The notes beneath the pieces were generated by a model. The model was not told the origin of the DNA. It searched no databases and worked only from the letters and a program-made list of their open reading frames with translations. Shown piece after piece: positions 55,865 through 64,000 of a stretch of 64,000 nucleotides of DNA. Position 1 is the first letter of the stretch; each line of letters starts with the position of its first letter. This DNA is from Akanthomyces muscarius (Eukaryota > Ascomycota > Sordariomycetes > Hypocreales > Cordycipitaceae): contig NW_026611617.1 of the NCBI RefSeq assembly GCF_028009165.1, positions 630,001-694,000 on the forward strand, read 5' to 3'. The position numbers and the translations under genes were made by a program.

Positions 55865-56180
55865 ACAATCACGTCCGTAACGACATTCTGGCTGAAGCGG
55901 AGAGCTGACTTGGATATTTTACGTCCACGTAACGACTTTTACGATTCCTCCACCTGCCATGTACAAATCCTATCATACACTAGATATAATCAACAATTTT
56001 AAAATTGCACAAGATGCATCCTTGCTCTCCGTCGAGGAATTTCACGATAGGTAACTCCTGCTGACTCATCACCTCTTTGTGACACGGCTTCAGCGCTCCA
56101 CTGACTACTCCGACGGGCGCACTTCTTTTACTAACATCAAAGCGCCCGCTGCCTGTGTCAATGACTGTAAAACCATCGCC
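55865..56180. other. Intergenic, regulator promoter
   Basis: 316 bp; no gene. It contains the CTACTCCGA element at 56105. Confidence 0.6.
56105..56113 (-). promoter_or_regulatory. TCGGAGTAG element (inverted) before the regulator
   Basis: CTACTCCGA on the plus strand, the reverse complement of TCGGAGTAG, 68 bp before ATG 56181. It matches the element repeated in the aminotransferase/decarboxylase promoter and suggests the regulator controls itself and those genes. Confidence 0.5.
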
Positions 56181-58464
56181 ATGCCGGCCACTCGTAAGAA
56201 ATTCGCAGCATGCGACCCGTGCAGGGCCGCCAAGGTGGCCTGCGACCATGCGCGGCCAGTGTGCATCCGCTGCCAGAACCAATCGCGGCAGGCCGAGTGC
56301 GTCTACCGCGCCTCGCCGTTCAAAAAGACGAAGCGCGCCCCGGAGAAGACGACTACTCCGGCCACGCCCGGACTGATGAGGTATGGGTGCGACAAGACCC
56401 TCTACGATGACACGCTCGTGTCTCGTGGCTCAGGCGATAAGGTTCAACTATGTAACATGTAAACTGACGTGAGCAGCCACACGCCGAGCAGACAGCAGAG
56501 CTTTGCTGCCAGTGGCAGAACGCCCGTCCTGGGCAGCGGCGGCGATTCTGTTGCTCCCAAGCAGCCGCATCGATATCCCAACCCCGGCTACCTGGGCTCG
56601 TTTAGCTCCACCACTTTGTTTGGTAACCTGCCGGACATGCACGACCCCGTTCTGGACGCCGAGGGCGGCAGCGGCGTCGGCTCGGACAACCCCGTCCGCG
56701 AGGCCAATGTCACGCGCGGCGCGGGTCTGATCAAGCAGATCGAGGCCACCGTATCCATCGAGTCGTGCTGCCACCTGATCCTGGCCTGGACGGCGCGCGG
56801 CTCCAGCCTCCCGCTGGCCGGGCCCTTCCTGGAGCACTGCATCGCGACGATGCGCCAGCTGTTCCCCAACCAGGGCCGCACGGCCGTCGCGAGCGCGGAG
56901 CTGTCGCGGAGCCTCTTCCACAACACCAGCCGCCCGATCGACATGGCGACCAGCACGACGCTGCACGACTTCCAGGCGCAGTTTGGCCACCAGCAGTGCC
57001 GGTGGGAGACGCTCGGCTTCTTCTTCACGGCGGCGTCGAGGGCGGCGATTGAAATGTCCAAATTTGAGTCGGCGCGGGAGTATCGGGACCTGCAGCGGCT
57101 GGGTATGAACCTGTCGGATCTGAGTCTCGACATTGCCCTGTCGCTGGATTGTCTCAACGACTTGCAGCTTGTTCTGCAGTACGAAAACTGGATTCTTCAT
57201 TCGTTTGTCGACGGCGACCAGAGTATGTCTCACCTGCTGGCAGAAAGTTGCATCTACTAATACGCAGCAGGCTATCACTCATGGAAGCGGCTGGGCGATG
57301 TCATCAGCTCTATATATGCGCTGGGTCTGCACCAGCAGACAAACAACGACCACAATAGCTTCCCGCCATTTTTGCTTGAGCTCCGGCGGCTCACCTTTGC
57401 CCTCACATACTCTGCCGACAAGAACGTGTCCCTGTTTTTGGGGCGGCCGCCGCGGATACACCTCAAGTACTGCAAGCTCATCCTCCCGCGCAGCGATGGG
57501 CGCGTCGTCGAGCCGTGGAAGACGACCTGGCCGCAGGACATGCCGTTTGACTATGTCGCCGACATCCGCTGGGGTGCCTTGTGCGGTATCCTGAAAGAAG
57601 ACATCATGGAGCTCTTCAGCCTTGAAGGCGTGAATGACGGCCACCCCAAAGTCCGGTATGAACTCCACGAACAAGTCCAGTACGCCGTGTTTGCTAACCG
57701 TGTACAGAGAAATCCACGACAAGGCCACTGCGCAGTGGCAGGCCCTGCCGCCGCACTTTCGCCTCGAGAGCTCGCTGAAGCAGTGCAACCAGGCGCCGGT
57801 CGTGCGCGACTTTATCCTCAACGCGCGCCTCAACCAGCTGCACATTCTCTTCCTGCTGCGCATGGCCGTCACGCGCTCGCACCCCGAGTCAGACGCGGAG
57901 CTCGTCTCCACGGCCGCCGAGATCCTCACGCTCATCGTCGAGGCGCTCATGCAAAAGGACTACCTCGTGAACTCCGGCACGTCGCTCGTGTGGAAGGTGG
58001 CCTACTACGGGCTGTCGGCCGCGGGCGTCATCTGCCTGTGGCTGCTGCACCAGTCGTCCAAGACGCAGCCGCACCCCAACGTCGATACGTCGCGCGTCTT
58101 CCAGAGCATGAGCGTGCTCGTCGTCGAGATGGAGACGGGCGTGCTCATCGAGACCGACGATCCCAACTACAAGCTCCTCGTCGATGCCTCCAAGACCATG
58201 GGCTGCCTGCTCTCGCGCCTCATCCTCGGCCGCGTCACCCCGCCGCAGACCGGAGAGGCGGCCGGCAGCGCCGCCGTCGTGAGCAGTGGTGTCGTGGCGC
58301 GGTCGCCCGCGTCGGCGGCCATGCTCGAGACGCAAGAGGTGGCGGCGGCGAACGGCGGTTGGAACGCTTGGGACGGCCACACCCTGCATGACTTTGAGTC
58401 GGATTTCTGGCTGAATCTGGCCGAGCACCCTTTCCTGGCTGGAGGCGGTGGTAATGACATGTAA
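56181..58464 (+). CDS. Zn(II)2Cys6 transcription factor beside the Ehrlich-type genes
   Basis: Nuclear regulator, 695 aa (or 696). Exons 56181-56380, 56477-57222, 57271-57655 and 57708-58464; introns 96, 48 and 52 nt. ATG 56181 is chosen because it opens the DNA-binding domain directly. The cluster spacing is C-x2-C-x6-C-x6-C-x2-C-x8-C (CDPCRAAKVAC, then CIRCQNQSRQAEC). A basic linker (RASPFKKTKRAPEK) and a fungal-specific middle domain follow (RWETLGFFFTAASRAAIEMS; HSWKRLGDVISSIYALGLHQ; NVSLFLGRPPRIH). The acceptor of intron 2 is a tandem CAGCAG, so two proteins differing by one residue (S versus TG) are possible. Likely controller of the adjacent aminotransferase and decarboxylase, from position and shared promoter element. 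Confidence 0.9.
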
Positions 58465-58684
58465 TACTCACAAATACGTAATCAAACACATGCCATGGGA
58501 TGAAACAGATGGGCAAAGTACATAATAATCAGAATGTATATATCACTCGGGAGGATGCGTTCTAGCGCGCACATGTTTTATATATTACACCAGAGCAGCG
58601 TGGCAATCAACCACTCCAATCTGTTCCGACAAAACAACGTGGCGTCCACGTCAATACTCTTCAGCGGAACGAGGCATCAACCAC
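58465..58684. other. Convergent gap regulator/MoaC
   Basis: 220 bp between two 3' ends. Nothing recognisable. Confidence 0.6.
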
Positions 58685-59272
58685 CTAGTCCATCTCCCAC
58701 CGCCCACTCTTGCCGCCATCCTTTAGCACCACCCGCAGCCCATCCACCACCATGCCCTTGTCCACCGCCTTGCACATGTCGTACACGGTTAGCGCCGCCG
58801 TCGACGCCGCCGTCAGCGCCTCCATCTCGACGCCCGTTTTGCCGTCGCACTCGACCGTCGCGCGCACCTCGACGCTAGCCTCCCCGAGCGCCAGGTCCAC
58901 GCTGACGCGCGACACGGGGATTGGGTGGCACAGCGGGATGAGGTCCGGCGTGCGCTTGGCGGCCATGATGCCGGCGACGCGCGCGACACCGAGCGCGTCG
59001 CCCTTTTTCAGCTCATTGGCGCGGATGAGCCCCGGCGCGACGGCACTGGAGAAGCGCACGGTGCAGGAGGCGGTGGCGACGCGCGCTGTGACGGCCTTGC
59101 TGGCGATGGAGACCATGTGCGCGGCGCCCGTCTCGGAGACGTGCGTGAGCTTGGGAGGCTTGGCGTCATCGTCTTTGCTCTGTCGTTGCGGGGTGGAAGA
59201 GAAGAGTCGGCGTTGGTGGCTGTGTGAGAAGAAATGTTGTGTGCTGTTGAGGTGGTGCATTCTGCGAGGCAT
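58685..59272 (-). CDS. cnxABC: Molybdenum cofactor synthesis, MoaC domain (cyclic pyranopterin monophosphate synthase)
   Basis: MoaC converts the MoaA product (3',8-cyclo-GTP) to cyclic pyranopterin monophosphate. From its own ATG 59272 the frame is 195 aa; it is also open upstream to 59443, which lets it be spliced in frame onto MoaA (acceptors at 59419 or 59302). The MoaC core is clear: [37 protein letters not shown] and [12 protein letters not shown]. The part before it ([20 protein letters not shown], then RRLFSS) has the basic, hydroxylated, acid-free character of a mitochondrial presequence with an R-x-F-S type cleavage site. Whether the protein is made alone, as a fusion, or by both routes is open. 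Same strand as MoaA, 195 bp from MoaA stop to this ATG. Confidence 0.88.
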   Translation of the reverse strand: MPRRMHHLNSTQHFFSHSHQRRLFSSTPQRQSKDDDAKPPKLTHVSETGAAHMVSIASKAVTARVATASCTVRFSSAVAPGLIRANELKKGDALGVARVAGIMAAKRTPDLIPLCHPIPVSRVSVDLALGEASVEVRATVECDGKTGVEMEALTAASTAALTVYDMCKAVDKGMVVDGLRVVLKDGGKSGRWEMD

Positions 59273-59301
59273 GGCGCCATGTAGGGTCGGGGCAACAGGA
59301 T

Positions 59302-59475
59302 CTATATAGTTGCGTTCAGCCCCGGATGCATATATACAAGATGTAGTGTAAACGCGAGAGGACGACGGGTTGTATCCGTGATGCGGTAGGTACAAGCACC
59401 ATCTGGAATGCCGTGCGACTATCATAAAATGCTGCGATGCCAAAAGTCGTGAAAGGATGGGGCTTCGTTACCCAC
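59302..59475 (-). other. Candidate retained/removed intron that fuses MoaA to MoaC
   Basis: On the minus strand the donor GTGGGT begins one base into the codon after Ile438 of MoaA, so it overlaps the Gly-Gly-stop (GGT GGG TAA). Two acceptors restore the MoaC frame: TAG ending at 59419 (57-nt intron) and TAG ending at 59302 (174-nt intron, with a CTGAA branch-like site 14 bases before). Removing either deletes Gly-Gly and joins the two enzymes. Confidence 0.55.
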
Positions 59476-60790
59476 CTATTAAAATCATGGGCCGGTTCTT
59501 CATGTGCTCGAGCTCGCCGATTCCTGCGTGCTTGGCCTTTTTGCGCTTCACAGCCATGCCAATGACATCTAGCAGCTCGGCCTCGTTTGGCGCCATGCCG
59601 AGCGGCGTGTCGGGGGACGTCAGGCCCTGCCTCCGGTCCATCTCGATTTGCTTCATGGCTTCGTAGGCCGCTTCGTCAATGGGCTCGCCGCCGTTGGACT
59701 GGCGCAGGATATCGCGCAGCGACACCTCGGCGTTGCCAAAGAGGCAAACCTTGAGGTTGCCGTCGCCGGTGATGCGCAGGCGGTTGCAGGTGCCGCAAAA
59801 GTTGTGCGTCATGCTCGTGATGAAGCCGATGCGACCCGCAAAGCCCGGGACGTGCCAGGTCTTGCTGGTGTCGTTTTTGTGGTCCTGCACCTTTTGCAGC
59901 GTGGGGTACTTGACGAGAATCATGTCGAGCATCTCGTCGTAGCTGAGCATCTTGCGCTTGTTCCACTTGTTGCCGTCAAAGGGCATGTACTCGATGAAGC
60001 GAATCTCAATGTCCTTGTCGCGGGTGAGGTCGACAAAGGGCAGCACCTCGCGGTCGTTGACGCCGCGCATCACGACGCAGTTGATCTTGAGCCGGATGCC
60101 GGCGCCGGCGCGGTTCATCTCGAGCACGCGGTCGATGCTGCGCTGCACGGCGTCGAAGCCCTTGCGCCGCGTCATGATCTGGAACTGCCACGGGTCCAGC
60201 GTGTCGAGGCTCATGTTGATGCCGGTGAGGCCGGCCTCGACCATGCTGTCGAGCTTGCGGTGCAGCGAGATGCCGTTGGTGGTCAGGCACAGCTCCTTGA
60301 GCCCGTGGGCCCGCAGCGCGCCAATCTGCTGCATCAGCGGCACAATGTCGCGGCGCACCGTGGGCTCGCCGCCCGTGAGTCGGATCTTGGTGACGCCCTG
60401 CGAGACGAATACAGACGAGAGCATGACAATCTCCGGCGTGGTCAGCAGCTCGCGGCTCGGCGAGAGCGGCACGCCCTCCTCCGGCATGCAGTACACGCAG
60501 CGTAGGTTGCAGCGCTCCGTGACGGAGATGCGCAGGTAGTCATGCTGCCGGTGGAAGGTGTCTGTGAGAAAGTCGGAAAATGGCTTGGCATCCTGGAGAC
60601 TCCGGCGACGCGCCGCAGGCTCTTGTGTAGATGAGTCTGTGGTGTCTCTGGGCTTGCTCTGCTGCGCTGCGGCCGTGGCAAGTCGTCTTGTACTCAAACA
60701 GACAGGCTCTACGGCTTTGAATGTGTATGACAGAAGCGAACGAGCCTTGGCGTGCGATGCCCGCTTGGGCAGCTGTCGTAGACACAGCAT
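59468..60790 (-). CDS. cnxABC: Molybdenum cofactor synthesis, MoaA domain (radical SAM GTP 3',8-cyclase)
   Basis: First step of molybdenum cofactor synthesis, turning GTP into 3',8-cyclo-GTP; in eukaryotes it works in mitochondria. Intronless, 440 aa from ATG 60790. The N terminus (MLCLRQLPKRASHAKARSLL; later STRRLATAAA) is a typical mitochondrial presequence. The SAM-binding 4Fe-4S cluster motif is CNLRCVYC, and the second cluster uses CGTCNRLRITGDGNLKVC. LTGGEPTVRRD and CLTTNGISL are standard radical-SAM/MoaA stretches. The frame ends ILIGG-stop; a C-terminal Gly-Gly is needed for MoaA/MOCS1A activity. That Gly-Gly-stop overlaps a splice donor (see 59302-59475). Needed for nitrate reductase and other Mo enzymes, none of which lie in the window. 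Confidence 0.94.
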   Translation of the reverse strand: MLCLRQLPKRASHAKARSLLSYTFKAVEPVCLSTRRLATAAAQQSKPRDTTDSSTQEPAARRRSLQDAKPFSDFLTDTFHRQHDYLRISVTERCNLRCVYCMPEEGVPLSPSRELLTTPEIVMLSSVFVSQGVTKIRLTGGEPTVRRDIVPLMQQIGALRAHGLKELCLTTNGISLHRKLDSMVEAGLTGINMSLDTLDPWQFQIMTRRKGFDAVQRSIDRVLEMNRAGAGIRLKINCVVMRGVNDREVLPFVDLTRDKDIEIRFIEYMPFDGNKWNKRKMLSYDEMLDMILVKYPTLQKVQDHKNDTSKTWHVPGFAGRIGFITSMTHNFCGTCNRLRITGDGNLKVCLFGNAEVSLRDILRQSNGGEPIDEAAYEAMKQIEMDRRQGLTSPDTPLGMAPNEAELLDVIGMAVKRKKAKHAGIGELEHMKNRPMILIGG

Positions 60791-61688
60791 GGCTGTGGAG
60801 CGTGGCTGACGGGCTCGCAGGCTGATGCTTGCGATGATTTGTCTATGAGGAATACCTCATGCTGTAGCAGCCTCACGCAAGCACTGATATGCAGTCTGAG
60901 GAGCTATGACAAAGCCGCTGAGAAGGAAATGTATGTATGTCAAAGTACAATCAGGACGAGGCTGGAGCTGTTTGCCACTGACGATAGGTTGCGCGCGGGC
61001 AGCGATTACTCAGCGTTGACAGCTGAAATCACAGTGGCTCGCGGCACCGTTAGCGGGTGCCACAGGTGCCACAACGGTAAACCGGCGACCTCCGTCGGCC
61101 GGCCGGCCAGCGAGAAATTCGGATTGTGTAGTATGTCATTCCTGTTTTGATCTGGCCCGATGAATTGGCCCAAGGAGTTGTAGTGAAAATCCAGGTCGGA
61201 ATCACTGACTAGCAACACATTCGCGTTATTCGCCTGGTGTACGGATGACCGCTGAGCTGGACGCGACTGGATGCCCAGTCACTGTGACGACAGGATAACG
61301 GGGTGCAAACCGGCATGCACGCAAAAGTTCAACTCTATTGATGTGTCGGACGATTGCTATCTGTCCACATCCAATGAAACACCCGCCAAGACAGTCCGAC
61401 TTGTTCGTGGCCTGCACATGCAAACTTCGTGCGATGCAGGGTAAGCGCTGTTAGTAGGGGGGCTTTGACGCACAAAACACCAAGCAAGTTACAAGACACT
61501 GGTTAACCGCACATTCTCAAAACGACTTTAACTAGGCAGGTTACCTTCCAAAACATACCATAAAATACCAAAAACCATTCTCAAACCTCCTGTCCGCCCG
61601 CAGCCCCCCTGCGGATCCATACCCGCCGGCGACACATTCATAAGTGCAAATATCTCCGCCTCGACTCCATCGTCAAGTAAAGACCCAC
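60791..61688. other. Intergenic region
   Basis: 898 bp with the MoaA promoter and the upstream flank of the tRNA array. No convincing ORF. Confidence 0.6.
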
Positions 61689-61789
61689 GGCAAGATGGCC
61701 GAGTATGGTTATGGCGCCAGGTTAAGGTCACCTTAACACCTCAATTCCTGGTGGAGCAATCCTCCTGGGTTCAAATCCCAGTCTTGTCA
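61689..61789 (+). tRNA. tRNA-Leu (anticodon AAG) with 18-nt intron
   Basis: Full class II cloverleaf: acceptor GGCAAGA with TCTTGTC (one G-U), discriminator A; D-stem GCC/GGC with A14, G18G19 and A21; anticodon stem CCAGG/CCTGG; loop TT-AAG-G; long variable arm GGAG/CTCC; T-arm CTGGG/CCCAG with TTCAAAT. The intron 61728-61745 lies after position 37 and contains CCTTAA, complementary to the anticodon loop TTAAGG, as in eukaryotic tRNA introns. A T5 Pol III terminator follows within ten bases. A34 would be read as inosine for CUU/CUC/CUA codons. Confidence 0.95.
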
Positions 61790-61879
61790 CTATCTTTTTG
61801 CCGTTTCCCAATTCTGTTCCTCCATCTCACTTGCATACCCTTTTCTACCACTTTGTGTCGTCGCCGTTCCATCAACTCC

Positions 61880-61980
61880 GGCAAGATGGCCGAGTATGGT
61901 TATGGCGCCAGGTTAAGGCTACCTTAACACCTCAATTCCTGGTGGAGCAATCCTCCTGGGTTCAAATCCCAGTCTTGTCA
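61880..61980 (+). tRNA. tRNA-Leu (anticodon AAG) with 18-nt intron, second copy
   Basis: Identical to the first copy in every mature position; only the first two intron bases differ (CT instead of TC; intron 61919-61936). A T5 terminator follows directly. It lies 90 bp after the first copy in the same orientation. Confidence 0.95.
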
Positions 61981-62074
61981 CATATCTTTTTGTCGTTTCT
62001 CTTCTTTTACAGGTCCCCAGCTCTGGCTGCTTTCTTATACATGTTTGGCTCCTCTTCCAACATCTGAAAACAAC

Positions 62075-62171
62075 GGCAAGATGGCCGAGCATGGTTCATG
62101 GCGCTACGTTCAGGGCAATTACCTCATTCGTAGTGGAGCAATCCTCCTGGGTTCAAATCCCAGTCTTGTCA
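62075..62171 (+). tRNA. tRNA-Leu (anticodon CAG) with 13-nt intron
   Basis: Same acceptor stem, variable arm and T-arm as the two AAG copies, but a different anticodon arm: stem CTACG/CGTAG, loop TT-CAG-G, intron 62115-62127. The D-loop is one base longer (GAGCATGGTTCAT). A T5 terminator follows. It would read CUG. Confidence 0.93.
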
Positions 62172-62514
62172 TCGTTATCTTTTTGTATCCGTTTCCTTTT
62201 TTTGGTGTTGTCGTGGTTCAGAGCCCGCCCTCACCTTTTTGCCAGGTGGGGCACCAAACGGAATTGCCAGGGACTGACCGACGAACGAAGAGTGAAGAGT
62301 TTTCATGATGCTTGTATGTATTGTTCGCTTTTGCAGCTGTTTGTATATGCCAATCTGTATCTATCTGGTAGAGTTTGTCCGAGACGCCAAAAAAAAAAAC
62401 CAACATGACCTGTACGCCTGCCAACGACACGCATACGACGAAAGAAATCAAACACTCGACAAATATTCTGGGCTTCTGATCCCGCGGCTGGCTTCACTGT
62501 AGCCCAATAGCACT
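62172..62514. other. Intergenic, tRNA array to ATG17 3' end
   Basis: 343 bp; a run of ten A near 62390 is the only notable element. Confidence 0.6.
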
Positions 62515-64000
62515 TCAGCCGATGTTCTCTTCATCCGCTTGCCCGCCCGCATCAACACCTTCCACACGAGTGACTTGCCATCGCTGCGGCATGGCTTGCA
62601 TGCCTGGCCACAGATCGGTCGGCAGGTATTCACCCACGTCTTGCCGAAATGCTTCTCGAGAGGCCCTATCGGCAGCTAGTAACTTATCCACAGTGTCTTG
62701 AGCCGTGCGCCAGACGTTCTGCACACGGTCTTCAACAGCTCTCCGGCGCTCGACTTCCAACATCAGCGTGTTGTATGCACTCGCATATCCGTCGTAAAAG
62801 CCCCTCATCTGCTTCATTTCTGCCAACCTATCGTATACAGTCTCCTTTTCCAGGTCCCACCGTGTCTTAAAGTCTTGTTCTGCGGCGAGGTAATCATGCA
62901 GCCGGTCGCCGATGCTTCCAAGTATCGTAAAAGCATCAAGCATCGAGAGATATGACTTTTCAGCCTCGGCATTTCGCTGCTCCAAAATTTTGTAGTCCTG
63001 TTCCATGCTTGCGAGACGCTCTTGGATTTCTTGAACAACATCGCTGACCTCGCCTGCATCTTGCACCACAACACGAAGCATCTCTGCTCTGTCGCTGTCT
63101 GTGGTTGGCTCCATGTCGGAGGTATTGGATTCCTGCTCGGCAATGACGCCCGATATGGACACGCCGTCGCTGCCCTGGGCCTGATTCACCTCGGCAGCTC
63201 GACGGCGAGCTAGAGCTGCACCGCCTTCTGTTGTCCGAATTGCCGTGACGCACATGTCAAAGTGCGTTGTCAAGGACGTCAGAAGCTGCGCCATCACGGT
63301 CGAGTTCTCGACGAGACCCATCACAATGTCCATCGTCCATGCTTGTGCCGCCTGTTCCTCGTCGTCCGATTCTTGCGTTTGTGATTCGACGATAATCTTC
63401 TTGAGCTCGCGAATGTCGTTGTCGAAACGGAGGAGGTCGCCGTCGAAAGACTGCTGAATGCCCTGCAGGTCGTTAGCCAGGACCCAACCCCAAACTCGTC
63501 CTACACACCTGAAATTCTTCTATACTCTTCTTCATGGCGTCTCTCATACGGTTGACGCTCTCCTCGTCGACGAAATCTAATAGATTCTTTCGCTCCTCGT
63601 CTTTCGGGCGAAGGAAGCTGTTGACCTGCGTTGTCCGAAGAAATTCTATTGTTCGGCCAAGTTGTCCATCAACACCATCCATGTCCTTGACAAGACTTCG
63701 GAAATCTCTCTTGCCCCAGTCATATGTTGCTTGGAGGCTGCGACGCACCTTGACCAATATGGCAGCCTGGTCAAGAGTAGCTCCGCGCAGGAAGCCAGCC
63801 TGGGCGCTCAGCAGAGCAGCTTCCTCCTGCGCGTTTCTCGCCGACGTAGCTATCTCGTTTGCCCGTAGAACATGGTTCATCGATGACAGCGATCGCTTTG
63901 CCGCAAGCAAGTGAGTTACCAGCGTCTCGAGGGAGATGTTTGATGCTGTTCGTTCGTCCGATCGTTTGAGCGACCCGGCGGAGGAGCCAGGGCTGCGTCG
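62515..64000 (-). CDS. atg17: Autophagy scaffold protein Atg17 (N-terminus off window)
   Basis: Coiled-coil scaffold of the Atg1 kinase complex at the phagophore assembly site. Exon at 63509-64000 (open past the window edge) and last exon 62515-63462, joined over a 46-nt intron (63463-63508; donor GTGTGT, branch CTAAC, acceptor CAG) in phase 0. 479 residues are visible; the family is about 500, so little more than the start is missing. Diagnostic stretches: [30 protein letters not shown]-like linker, [50 protein letters not shown], and the C-terminal block [20 protein letters not shown] followed by [10 protein letters not shown]. Nearly all of it is predicted helix. The start codon cannot be given. 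Confidence 0.95.

Noticed and set aside
59444..59475. Splice donor GTAACG that would keep Gly-Gly in a MoaA-MoaC fusion
   Set aside because: A poorer donor than GTGGGT (C at position 5) and no well-placed acceptor with the needed phase except CCAG near 59404; kept only as a minor alternative.
1..64000. CRISPR arrays, insertion sequences, transposon proteins, rRNA genes
   Set aside because: No spaced repeats, transposase, reverse transcriptase or rRNA-like sequence seen; the genome is eukaryotic.

Overview
The window is nuclear DNA from a filamentous ascomycete, most likely a sordariomycete and perhaps hypocrealean. The evidence is gene density, GC-rich codons, very short GT-AG introns (mostly 42-65 nt) with CTAAC/CTGAC-like branch sites, Zn(II)2Cys6 regulators, vacuolar carboxypeptidase Y, Atg17 and a MoaA-MoaC (cnxABC-type) locus. 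There is no sign of bacterial, organellar or viral sequence. All exon models were built by eye from reading frame, splice signals and family similarity, without searches.

Layout. 0-10.7 kb: secreted or membrane proteins (GMC oxidoreductase running off the left edge, a 709-aa membrane protein of unknown role, a GPI-type Cys-rich wall protein, an SGNH-like type II membrane protein, a berberine-bridge-type FAD oxidase). 13.4-19.8 kb: a small conserved protein, then three translation genes: RPS18 and SDO1 (convergent), and SDO1 and WRS1 (divergent). 20.5-29 kb: carboxypeptidase Y, a repeat-containing small protein, an ELO elongase and a FYVE-finger protein. 32.4-41.2 kb: amidohydrolase, LEU4, an EamA-type transporter and the mitochondrial citrate carrier. 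41.6-48.2 kb: a same-strand trio of Zn2Cys6 regulator, PrpF-family isomerase and MFS sugar-type transporter. 48.3-58.5 kb: GNAT acetyltransferase, Zn2Cys6 regulator, SDR, aromatic aminotransferase, ThDP 2-keto-acid decarboxylase and a second Zn2Cys6 regulator. 58.7-60.8 kb: MoaC and MoaA. 61.7-62.2 kb: three tandem intron-containing tRNA-Leu genes. 62.5-64 kb: ATG17, running off the right edge.

How the genes may work together. The aminotransferase and the decarboxylase are divergently transcribed and would catalyse the first two steps of an Ehrlich-type breakdown of aromatic amino acids. Their shared promoter holds five copies of a 9-bp element of the form (C/T/G)CGG(A/C)GTAG, and another lies 68 bp before the start of the neighbouring regulator. 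The regulator/PrpF/MFS trio shares a different element, CTCCCG(C/T)GG, in all three promoters. These look like two small self-regulated metabolic clusters. WRS1 has twin perfect TGASTCA sites and LEU4 one TGACTC, which fits general amino-acid control.

The most striking feature is the Mo-cofactor locus. The MoaA frame ends in Gly-Gly-stop, and a fungal 5' splice site overlaps that Gly-Gly-stop. Splicing would remove the Gly-Gly and fuse MoaA in frame to MoaC, whose own N terminus looks like a mitochondrial presequence. This matches the arrangement known for animal MOCS1.
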